This document shows, piece by piece, positions 15,979 through 22,647 of a stretch of DNA of 40,852 bases. The position numbers and the translations under genes are program-made. The notes under the pieces were generated by a model that worked only from the letters and a program-made list of their open reading frames with translations, ran no database searches and was not told the DNA's origin. Position 1 is the stretch's first letter, and every line of letters starts with the position of its first letter. Source of the stretch: Plantactinospora alkalitolerans (lineage in GTDB: Bacteria; Actinomycetota; Actinomycetes; Mycobacteriales; Micromonosporaceae); NCBI RefSeq assembly GCF_015690345.1, contig NZ_JADPUN010000228.1:1-40852 (forward strand). Direction: 5' to 3'.

Positions 15979-16506
15979 CTAGCCCATCGACTTCGAGCCG
16001 TCGATGGCCTCCCGGATGATGTCGGCGTGCCCGGCGTGCTGAGCCGTCTCGGCGATGACGTGCTGGAGGACCCGCCGCGCGCTCCACCGCGCACCCGGCT
16101 CGAACCACGGCGCGGACGGCAGCTCGTGACCGGCGTCGAGATCGGGCAGCGTACGCACCAACTCGTCCGTACGCCGGGCGACGTCCTCGTACTCCGCCAG
16201 CACCCCGGCCAGGGTCTCCCCCGGCAGCATCCGGAACCCGGCCGCATGCGCCTCGTACGCGGCGGGATCGTCGCCGGTCGGCATCGCCGAGGCCCCCTCC
16301 AGGATGAACTGGGCCCAGTGTCGCTCCACCGCCGTGACATGTTTGATCAGCCCGCCGACGCAGAGCTCGCTGACCGTGCTGCGGGCGGCCGCCTGCTCGT
16401 CGTTGAGTTCCCGCGCGCTGAAGCGCAGGAAGAACCGCGCCTTGCCCAACGACTCCAGCAGGTCGGTCCGCTCGCCGGTCACGATGTTCTCGATCGTCGT
16501 CGTCAT
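15979..16506 (-). CDS. DinB/DUF664-family protein
   Basis: 175 residues from the third of three clustered ATG codons, chosen because AAAGGA lies eight bases upstream; starting at 16515 would add three residues. The sequence has the DinB four-helix-bundle pattern with metal-binding histidines: His in GLIKHVTAVERHW and the C-terminal HVIAETAQHAGHADIIRE. DinB-like proteins include mycothiol- or bacillithiol-dependent transferases and isomerases; actinobacterial members are often mycothiol-linked. Which reaction it performs is not visible. It is monocistronic and ends 180 bases before the exporter operon start. Confidence 0.85.
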   Translation of the reverse strand: MTTTIENIVTGERTDLLESLGKARFFLRFSARELNDEQAAARSTVSELCVGGLIKHVTAVERHWAQFILEGASAMPTGDDPAAYEAHAAGFRMLPGETLAGVLAEYEDVARRTDELVRTLPDLDAGHELPSAPWFEPGARWSARRVLQHVIAETAQHAGHADIIREAIDGSKSMG

Positions 16507-16515
16507 GGTCATCAT

Positions 16516-16993
16516 CCTTTGTCCCGAGGTCGCTCGCCGTACTGACAGCTGTGACGCTACGGCCCATAGCGGTCAGTTTCTGGCCGCAATGACGGGTCAT
16601 CATGTCCGCACCGAACAGAGCACCAACGCGTGCCGTTCGATCGGCCGGTAGGCGATCGCGGGGCAGCGAACCATGAAGGTTGTCGATACCTCGTTCCGGG
16701 GCATCGACCGGTGCACCTCAGCGCACGACACGGTGACCGATGCTGGACGCACGATTCACCCAGCGCTGCGAGTCGGAGACCGCACCGCGTCCACAGAGGA
16801 CTGTCAAGTTCACCGCCTACCCGCTGTCGTACCGGTTCCTCAGCGATGCCGGGGACCACATCCGGGGGCGGGATCACCAGGTCGTACGCGAACGCCCGCG
16901 CTGCGCGGCACGATCCGCTACCTCGCGTAGCCGAGCGGGAGCGCGACCGAGTGGTCGCGCTCCCGCCCCAGCCTGTGGCGCCGTCGCCGGGAA
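16516..16993. other. 478-base intergenic region
   Basis: It separates the DinB-like gene from the end of nrdB. I find no convincing gene: the open frames on both strands have unlike-protein composition and no ribosome sites. One leftward stretch near 16740-16900 has a mildly protein-like look but matches nothing I know, so a decayed gene cannot be excluded. The nrdB terminator lies at its right end. Confidence 0.4.
16935..16966 (-). terminator. nrdAB operon terminator
   Basis: Perfect 14-base arms beginning GCGGGAGCGC and ending GCGCTCCCGC enclose the tetraloop GAGT. The hairpin begins 28 bases after the nrdB stop codon. There is no T-run, as is usual in high-G+C actinobacteria. Confidence 0.85.
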
Positions 16994-18031
16994 TCAGAAG
17001 TCGTCGTCGAATCGGACCGTGCCACCGACCCCGACCTGGTACGCCGAGACCCGCCGCTCGAAGAAGTTGGACAACTCCTGCACGTCCTGCAACTCCATGA
17101 ACGCGAACGGGTTTGTCGACCCGTACAGCGGGGCGATGTCGAGCTGGGCCAGCCGACGGTCCGCCACGTACTGGAGGTACTCCCGCATGTCCGGCAGGGA
17201 CAGCCCGGAAACCCCCTGTACGAGCAGGTCCTCGGCGAACTGCACCTCGCACTCCACCGCCTCGGCGATCATCTCCCGGACCTGCTGGGCCAGCTCGTCG
17301 TCGAACAGGTCCGGCTCCTCCCGCCGTACGGTGTCGACGACGTCGAAGGCGAACGCCATGTGCATGGACTCGTCCCGGAACACCCAGTTCGTGCCGGAGG
17401 CCAGCCCGTGCAGCAGGCCGCGCGAGCGCAGGAAGTAGACGTACGCGAACGCGCCGTAGAAGAACAGCCCCTCGATGCAGGCGGCGAAACAGATCAGGTT
17501 CAGCAGGAACGCCCGCCGGTCGTCCCGGGTCTTCAACTCGCGGAGCTCGAAGACCGAGTCGATCCAGCGGAAGCAGAACTCCGCCTTCCGGCGGATCGAG
17601 GGGATGTTCTCGATCGCGGCGAACGCGGCGAACCGCTCCCCCTCGTCCGGCACGTACGTGTCGAGCAGGTTCAGATAGAACTGGACGTGCACCGCCTCCT
17701 CGAAGAGCTGCCGGGACAGGTAGAGCCGGCCCTCCGGTGAGTTGACGTGCTGGTAGAGATTGAGCACCAGGTTGTTGGCGACGATCGTGTCGCCGGTGGC
17801 GAAGAACGCCACCAGCCGGCCGACCAGGTGCCGCTCCGCCGGGGAGAGCCGGTCCAGGTCGGCCAGGTCGGTGTGCAGGTCGACCTCCTCGACCGTCCAG
17901 GTGTTCCTGATCGCGTCCCGGAACCGGTCGAAGAAGTGCGGGTAGCGCATCGGGCGCAGTGTCAGGTCCATGCCGGGGTCGAGCAGCATCGGCGCCCCGC
18001 GCCGGTCGGTGGTTCCGTCGATCGTGCTCAC
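16994..18031 (-). CDS. nrdB: class I ribonucleotide reductase, beta (radical) subunit
   Basis: 345 residues from GTG 18031, which overlaps the nrdA stop by four bases (GTGA). The di-metal ligands are recognisable: D81 in FFATGDTIV, E112 and H115 in FEEAVHVQFY, a Glu in ACIEGLFFYG, and Glu/His in RDESMHMAFA. Tyr119, four residues after His115, is at the radical-tyrosine position, so this is not a Phe-containing class Ic subunit. The C-terminus (VRFDDDF) is the peptide that docks onto NrdA. It supplies the radical for reduction of ribonucleotides to deoxyribonucleotides. A longer frame to 18046 is possible, but the coupled GTG is the better choice. Confidence 0.96.
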   Translation of the reverse strand: MSTIDGTTDRRGAPMLLDPGMDLTLRPMRYPHFFDRFRDAIRNTWTVEEVDLHTDLADLDRLSPAERHLVGRLVAFFATGDTIVANNLVLNLYQHVNSPEGRLYLSRQLFEEAVHVQFYLNLLDTYVPDEGERFAAFAAIENIPSIRRKAEFCFRWIDSVFELRELKTRDDRRAFLLNLICFAACIEGLFFYGAFAYVYFLRSRGLLHGLASGTNWVFRDESMHMAFAFDVVDTVRREEPDLFDDELAQQVREMIAEAVECEVQFAEDLLVQGVSGLSLPDMREYLQYVADRRLAQLDIAPLYGSTNPFAFMELQDVQELSNFFERRVSAYQVGVGGTVRFDDDF

Positions 18032-20550
18032 TGGCAGGCCTCGCATGCCTCGGGGTTCTCCAACGAACAGGCCAGCACCTCGTCGTCTGAGTTGTTAGGA
18101 AGGGACCCTTCTACAACAGAAAGCGATAACAAGGGGCCCTTCCTTACACCCAGGCCGACGGTGGCCTGCTGGATGCGGGTGGCGGGGCGGGAGCGGAGGT
18201 AGTAGGTGGTCTTCAGGCCGGACTTCCAGGCGTACAGGTACATCGAGCTGAGCCGGCCGATGTCGGGCGCCGCCATGAAGAGGTTGAGCGACTGGGACTG
18301 GTCGACGTAGGGCGCGCGGGCGGCGGCCAGGTCGATCAGCGCCCGTTGCGGCAACTCCCAGGCGGTACGGAAGAGCTGGCGCACCTCCTCCGGCAGCTCG
18401 TCGATGCCCTGCACCGAGCCGTCGGCCCGCTTGATCGCGGTCCGGATCTGCTCGGTCCACAACCCGCGTGCCTTCAACTCCCCCACCAGCGCGGCGTTGA
18501 TCTGGAGGAACTCGCCGCTGAGCGTCTCCCGCTTGAACAGGTTCGACACCTGCGGCTCGATGCACTCGTAGCAGCCGGCGATCGAGGCGATGGTGGCGGT
18601 CGGGGCTATCGCCACCAGCAGGGAGTTGCGCAACCCGTGTGCCGCGATCCGGTTCCGCAGCGCGGCCCAGCGCTCCGGCTGGGTGCCGGAAACCCCCCAC
18701 AGGTCCGGCTGGAGCTGACCGGCCGCCGCCCGGGTCGACGGGTACGCCGGATGGGTGCCGAACCGCTCGGCCAGGTCGGCCGAGGTTTCCAGTGCGGTCA
18801 GGTAGATCTCCTCGGCGATCCTGGTGGACAGTTCCACGGCCGGCGCCGAGTCGAAGGGCATCCGGAGTGCGAAGAAGACGTCCTGTAGTCCCATCACGCC
18901 GAGCCCGACCGGGCGCCAGCGCGGGTTGCTCGCCGCCGCCGCCGTACTCGGGTAGTAGTTGATGTCGATCACCCGGTCGAGGAAGGTCACGGCGGTGCGG
19001 ACGGTGTCGCGCAGTCGTTCCCAGTCGATCCGATCGCCGACCTCATCCGTCCCGCTACCGGTACCGGTTTCGACCCAGGCGTCGGCGTCGATCCCGGTTC
19101 CGCGACCGGTTCCGGCGTCGGCCAGCAGGTGGGCGGCGAGGTTGACCGAGCCCAGGTTGCAGACGGCGGTCTCGCTGTCGCTGGACACTTCGATGATCTC
19201 GGTGCAGAGGTTGGACAGGTGCACGACGTTGCCGGGCTCGGCGGTCTGGTTGCACAGCCGGTTGGAGGTGTCCTTGAAGGTCATCCAGCCGTTGCCGGTC
19301 TGGGCCAGCGTGCGCATCATCCGGCCGTACAGGTCCCGGGCCTTGACCTGGCGGACGAACCGGCCCTGTTCCTCGGCCGCCCGGTACGCCGCGTCGAACG
19401 CCTCGCCCCACAGGTCGGGCAGCTCCGGCACCTCGTCCGGATCGAACAGCGACCACGTCCCGTCAGCCTCGACCCGCCGCATGAACTCGTCCGGAATCCA
19501 GTTCGCCAGGTTGAGATTGTGGGTACGCCGGGCATCCTCGCCCGTGTTGTCCCGCAGTTGCAGGAACTCCTCGACGTCCGGATGCCACGGCTCCAGGTAG
19601 ACACAGGCCGCGCCCTTGCGCCGACCGCCCTGGTTGACCGCCGCCACCGACGAGTCCAGAGTGCGCAGGAACGGCACGATCCCGTTGGACTGACCGTTGG
19701 TGCCCCGGATCAGCGCGCCGCGCGAGCGCACCCGGGACCAGGCGATGCCGATCCCGCCGGCGAACTTCGACAGGTGCGCCACCTGGGCGTACCGGTCGTA
19801 GATCGAGGTGAGTTCGTCGCGCGGCGAGTCGACCAGGTAGCAGGACGACATCTGGGTGTGCCGGGTGCCGGAGTTGAACAGCGTCGGCGAACTGGGCAGG
19901 TAGGCGAGCGACGCCATCAGCCGGTAGAGGCCGATCGCCTCCCCCGCCGTACGGGACAGGCCGCAGGCCACCCGCAGCAGCCAGTACTGGGGAGACTCCA
20001 CCACGAGCCGGTCGGTCGGATGCCGCAGCAGGTAGCGGTCGTAGACCGTACGGAGTCCGAAGTACTCGAACCGCCGGTCGGCGTCCGGGTCGACTGCGTC
20101 GTCGAGCTTGCGGGCGTTGAGCCGGACGAACTCCGCCGTCTCGTCACCGATCAGCCCGTGCCGGTGACCGAGCCCGATCGCCTGACTGAACGAGGCGATG
20201 CCCTGGCCCCGAACCTCCTTGTCGATGTACCCGGCCAGCAGCCGGGCGGCCAACCGGGAGTACTGCGGCTCCTCACCGATCATCTCGGCGGCGGTCTGGA
20301 TGGACAGCCGGTCCAGTTCGGCGGTGCTGGCACCGTCGTACAGGCCGCTGATCGTCCGGGTCGCCACCCGCAGCGGGTCCACGTCGGTCAGGTCGTCCGC
20401 CCAGCGTTCCACCGCACGGACGATCTTGTTGACGTCGACCGGCTCGGTATCGCCGTTACGTTTACGCACCCGCATCTGGGGACGTCGGGGGGCGGTGCTG
20501 GGATCGTCGTCCGCCCCGGAATCGACCGGCGGGACCTCGGTGACCGTCAC
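18028..20550 (-). CDS. nrdA: class I ribonucleotide reductase, alpha (catalytic) subunit
   Basis: 840 residues from GTG 20550, with GAGGAGAG upstream; a longer frame would run into the riboswitch. Residues 25-115 form one ATP-cone allosteric domain. Catalytic residues are C237 (SSCYLV), N447/C449/E451 (NLCTEI) and C464 (AVCNLGSVN); the C-terminal shuttle is C836-E-A-C839. It reduces ribonucleoside diphosphates using the NrdB radical and a thioredoxin-type donor. Two oddities: a Gly/Thr/Asp-rich insertion at about 478-506 just before IDWERL, and residues 802-820, which are encoded by a hairpin repeat element in the flexible tail before the redox Cys pair and bring in a TTA codon (Leu808). Expression is probably controlled by tandem NrdR boxes and a cobalamin riboswitch upstream, as in Streptomyces nrdABS. 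Confidence 0.96.
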   Translation of the reverse strand: MTVTEVPPVDSGADDDPSTAPRRPQMRVRKRNGDTEPVDVNKIVRAVERWADDLTDVDPLRVATRTISGLYDGASTAELDRLSIQTAAEMIGEEPQYSRLAARLLAGYIDKEVRGQGIASFSQAIGLGHRHGLIGDETAEFVRLNARKLDDAVDPDADRRFEYFGLRTVYDRYLLRHPTDRLVVESPQYWLLRVACGLSRTAGEAIGLYRLMASLAYLPSSPTLFNSGTRHTQMSSCYLVDSPRDELTSIYDRYAQVAHLSKFAGGIGIAWSRVRSRGALIRGTNGQSNGIVPFLRTLDSSVAAVNQGGRRKGAACVYLEPWHPDVEEFLQLRDNTGEDARRTHNLNLANWIPDEFMRRVEADGTWSLFDPDEVPELPDLWGEAFDAAYRAAEEQGRFVRQVKARDLYGRMMRTLAQTGNGWMTFKDTSNRLCNQTAEPGNVVHLSNLCTEIIEVSSDSETAVCNLGSVNLAAHLLADAGTGRGTGIDADAWVETGTGSGTDEVGDRIDWERLRDTVRTAVTFLDRVIDINYYPSTAAAASNPRWRPVGLGVMGLQDVFFALRMPFDSAPAVELSTRIAEEIYLTALETSADLAERFGTHPAYPSTRAAAGQLQPDLWGVSGTQPERWAALRNRIAAHGLRNSLLVAIAPTATIASIAGCYECIEPQVSNLFKRETLSGEFLQINAALVGELKARGLWTEQIRTAIKRADGSVQGIDELPEEVRQLFRTAWELPQRALIDLAAARAPYVDQSQSLNLFMAAPDIGRLSSMYLYAWKSGLKTTYYLRSRPATRIQQATVGLGVRKGPLLSLSVVEGSLPNNSDDEVLACSLENPEACEACQ
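18093..18148 (-). repeat. 56-bp inverted-repeat element read in frame inside nrdA
   Basis: Imperfect 20-base arms (18093-18112 and 18129-18148; 17 of 20 pairs match) each carry the motif GGAAGGGNCCCTT, itself nearly palindromic, and surround a 16-base A-rich loop. The composition (about half A+T, with a TTA codon) differs sharply from the rest of nrdA. It encodes V802-N820 of NrdA without stop or frameshift. I recall similar GGAAGGGCCCCTT hairpins as frequent intergenic repeats in Micromonosporaceae; that is memory, not a search. No second copy is visible in the window. Confidence 0.75.
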
Positions 20551-20579
20551 AACTCTCTCCTCGCGAGCTCGGTCCGGTT

Positions 20580-20664
20580 CGGTTCGAGGGCACGCGGAGG
20601 ACGCCGACGGGCACCGCAACGGCGTACGTCGGTGGCGTCGGCCGTCCCGCGCGGCCTCGAACCG
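20580..20664 (-). promoter_or_regulatory. candidate expression platform of the nrdA riboswitch
   Basis: In the leader RNA, CGGTTCGAGG (20664-20655) can pair perfectly with CCTCGAACCG (20589-20580), ending about 30 bases before the GTG start. The same 5' arm forms the loop of a competing local hairpin with arms GCGCGGC and GCCGCGC (20649-20670). Mutually exclusive pairings of this kind are what a riboswitch expression platform needs. No T-run is present, so control of translation initiation or Rho-dependent termination is more likely than an intrinsic terminator. Confidence 0.5.
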
Positions 20665-20689
20665 CCGCGCACGGGTTCGTACGCGGCGC

Positions 20690-20872
20690 GCTGGCAGGTC
20701 TTCGGACTCGCGGGCAGGCACGGACGAGCCCGTGTTCTCCTACTGGCCGTCGCTTCCCGGGCGGCCCGGCTTGTGGCCGGACGAACCCAGTGCGTGATGA
20801 CGGCGGTCGTTCCCACTCACCGCTGCGGGGCAGTCCCGGACTTGCACCGGGTTCCCTCTTGCCTCGGCCTCC
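20690..20872 (-). promoter_or_regulatory. cobalamin (B12) riboswitch
   Basis: The minus strand shows the conserved order of the cobalamin aptamer: GGCAAGAGGGAA, CCGGTGCAAGTCCGGG, ACTGCCCCGCAGCGGTGAG, TGGGAACGAC, a CACTGGG segment, CGGGAAGCGACGGCCAGTAG, and the closing CGAGTCCGAAGACCTGCC. It lies in the nrdA leader, with the start codon about 140 bases downstream. In Streptomyces coelicolor the same arrangement shuts off the class I enzyme when B12 is available and the B12-dependent class II enzyme NrdJ can work; the same logic probably applies here, implying an nrdJ elsewhere in the genome. Confidence 0.95.
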
Positions 20873-20904
20873 GTCGGACGACGGGGCCGAACCAGCTGCG
20901 ATCA

Positions 20905-20951
20905 ACACCATATATAGGGTTGCTCGGAAAGTCACACCCAAGATGTCGTGT
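20905..20951. promoter_or_regulatory. tandem NrdR boxes, 31 bp apart, over the nrdA promoter
   Basis: Box 1 (20905-20920, ACACCATATATAGGGT) fits the NrdR consensus ACACwATATATwGTGT closely. Box 2 (20936-20951, ACCCAAGATGTCGTGT) matches 12 of 16 positions. Their starts are exactly 31 bases apart, three helical turns, the spacing typical of NrdR sites. The TATATA within box 1 may be the -10 element of the leftward promoter, so NrdR bound here would block RNA polymerase. nrdR itself is not in the window. Confidence 0.75.
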
Positions 20952-21207
20952 CGGCGTGTCAGGCTGCCGGCAACGTTCCGGCCGAGGCGATGGGACGGAC
21001 CCGAGGGACCGGCCGGTCCCGCCGAGCCGAAACCGGAGCCCGACGGTCCGGCCGGGACGGGTCGGTCACTCCACGTCCTCGTCGTCGCCGGTCACATCGC
21101 CCGGCCCTGTCCCGTCTGCCCCGCGTGGAACCACGAGCAGTCGCCGACATCGTCAGCCGGGCCATCGGGTCGGGCCGGGCCGACCGGGCGGGAGATGGGA
21201 AGATCCG

Positions 21208-22035
21208 ATGAACATCCTGATCACGGGGGCGACCGGACGCCTCGGCCGGGTGCTGACCCCCGAACTGGCCCGCGCCGGGCACGCCGTCCGGGCCACGAGT
21301 CGCACCGCACCGGCGGATGGTCCGGGAATCGACCCAGCCCGGATGGACCCAGCCCGGAGGAATCCGGCCGGGGTCGGCTGGGTGCGGCTGGATCTGGCAA
21401 CCAGCGAGGGTCTCGGCCCGGCGGTCGAGGACATCGACACCGTCGTCCACCTGGCCTCGGCGCCGTACCAGCGGGGCTACACCCGGAAGGTGGACGTGGA
21501 CGGCACCCGCCGACTGGTCGAGGCCGCCGGCCGGGCCGGGGTACGACACCTCGTGTACCTGTCGATCGTGGGCGCCGACCGGATGCCGTGGCCGTACTTC
21601 AAGGCCAAAATCGAGGCCGAGGCGATCGTGGCGGCCGGGCCGGTGCCCTGGACGGTGCTCCGGGTCACCCAGTTCCACGACCTGCTGGACGAGGCGATGG
21701 CCAAGCTGACCCGGTTGCCCGTTCTGCCGGTCGACCCGGAGATCGTCGGGCAACCGGTGGACGTACGCGATGTCGCCGCACACCTGGTGTCGCGGGTGAC
21801 GGCCGCTCCGGCCGGAGCGATCGAGGAGTTCGCCGGACCGACGGTGCTCGGTTTCGCCGAGGGCCTCCGCGACTGGCTGACCGTCCGGCAGGTCCGCCGG
21901 CCGCTGCTCCGGCTACCCGTGCCGGGCCGGCTGGGTCGAGCGTTTCGCGCCGGAGCGCTCACCAGCGCGACCGGGAACCGGAGGCGGATCAGCTGGCACG
22001 ACTACCTCGTCGACAGAGCCGGACGGCTGGACTAG
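21208..22035 (+). CDS. NAD(P)-binding epimerase/NmrA-like protein
   Basis: 275 residues with an N-terminal Rossmann motif GATGRLG (7-13), HLASAPYQ and a YLSIVGAD block typical of atypical short-chain dehydrogenases of the NmrA/epimerase group. The usual YxxxK is replaced here by YFKAKIEAE, where Tyr and Lys are three residues apart, so catalysis is uncertain; many relatives are redox sensors or quinone/NADPH-binding proteins. The start is ATG 21208 with GGGA about ten bases upstream. It is divergent from nrdA across the riboswitch and NrdR region, with no functional tie apparent. An insertion rich in Asp-Pro-Ala-Arg (DPARMDPARRNPA) after residue 40 is unusual for the family. Confidence 0.85.
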   Translation: MNILITGATGRLGRVLTPELARAGHAVRATSRTAPADGPGIDPARMDPARRNPAGVGWVRLDLATSEGLGPAVEDIDTVVHLASAPYQRGYTRKVDVDGTRRLVEAAGRAGVRHLVYLSIVGADRMPWPYFKAKIEAEAIVAAGPVPWTVLRVTQFHDLLDEAMAKLTRLPVLPVDPEIVGQPVDVRDVAAHLVSRVTAAPAGAIEEFAGPTVLGFAEGLRDWLTVRQVRRPLLRLPVPGRLGRAFRAGALTSATGNRRRISWHDYLVDRAGRLD

Positions 22036-22251
22036 GGAGGTGCGCCGGATCCGGCGGTACCCGGTTCCGAGCACGCTGGCGAAGCCGATCGTCGACGCGT
22101 ACCACCAGAGGTCCCCGTGCCGGGTCGTCAGTTCGCCGTACCGGTTGGCAAGGAGGGCCGCGTATGGGCCACGTGCGGGAAACCGGCGCGGCCGTAGCGG
22201 GGACGTCAAGGGCACTGGCGGATCGCCGTCCGGCGCGCCACCGTCGGTCTC
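22036..22251. other. intergenic stretch with possible coding remnant
   Basis: No gene is supported, but both strands hold open frames across this 216-base gap. The leftward one has a protein-like segment (PYAALLANRYGELT, DLWWYASTIGFASVLGTGY) without a clear start or ribosome site, and it continues antisense into the neighbouring gene. I cannot decide between a small unknown gene, a remnant and chance. Confidence 0.25.
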
Positions 22252-22647
22252 GTGACAACGAATGAACCGGAGTCGCTCTCCGCCGTCCAGGCCCTGGTGT
22301 TCGTCCGGCTCCCCGGACCCGACCGGGCGGGGTTCCGGCGGTTCCTGACCGGCGAATCCTCCGTTCGGGCCGCCTGGCAGGTCGTCGGCGACATCGACCT
22401 CGTACTGCACGTCTCGTGTCGGGACCTGCCCGAACTGGACCGGCTGATCACCACCATGCGGATCCGGGGCGGAGCGAGCGCCACCAGCACCCACCTCGTG
22501 ATCGGCGCGGCAGGACAGCGCCCGACCGAACCGATTCCGGTGGAGGCGCACCCGACGAAGCAGTCCGGAACCGTGGTCCGGCGACGGTCGGCGGCACGGA
22601 ACCGCCAGCGCGGAGACCTTCGGGTCGGATCGGGGACCGGACGATGA
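22252..22647 (+). CDS. stand-alone Lrp/AsnC-type ligand-binding domain protein
   Basis: 131 residues from GTG 22252. Residues 10-90 resemble the RAM (Lrp/AsnC effector) domain: VFVRLPGPDRAGFRRFL, VRAAWQVVGDIDLVLHVSCRDLPELDRLI and TTMRIRGGASATSTHLVI follow the family's beta-alpha-beta pattern, including the VxGDxDxxLxV core. There is no helix-turn-helix, so it cannot bind DNA by itself as Lrp does. The last 40 residues are basic and probably disordered. Its stop overlaps the start of the LysA-like gene by four bases (ATGA), indicating coupled translation. It may bind an amino acid and regulate the neighbouring enzyme or assemble with it; this is inference. Confidence 0.7.
   Translation: MTTNEPESLSAVQALVFVRLPGPDRAGFRRFLTGESSVRAAWQVVGDIDLVLHVSCRDLPELDRLITTMRIRGGASATSTHLVIGAAGQRPTEPIPVEAHPTKQSGTVVRRRSAARNRQRGDLRVGSGTGR

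Noticed and set aside
16557-17252. Leftward 231-residue frame beside nrdB
   Set aside because: It overlaps the C-terminal third of nrdB in another frame, and its composition is not protein-like; no ribosome site.
20551-20721. Longer NrdA start reaching 20721
   Set aside because: It would translate part of the cobalamin aptamer and its platform; GTG 20550 has a good ribosome site and gives the expected N-terminus.
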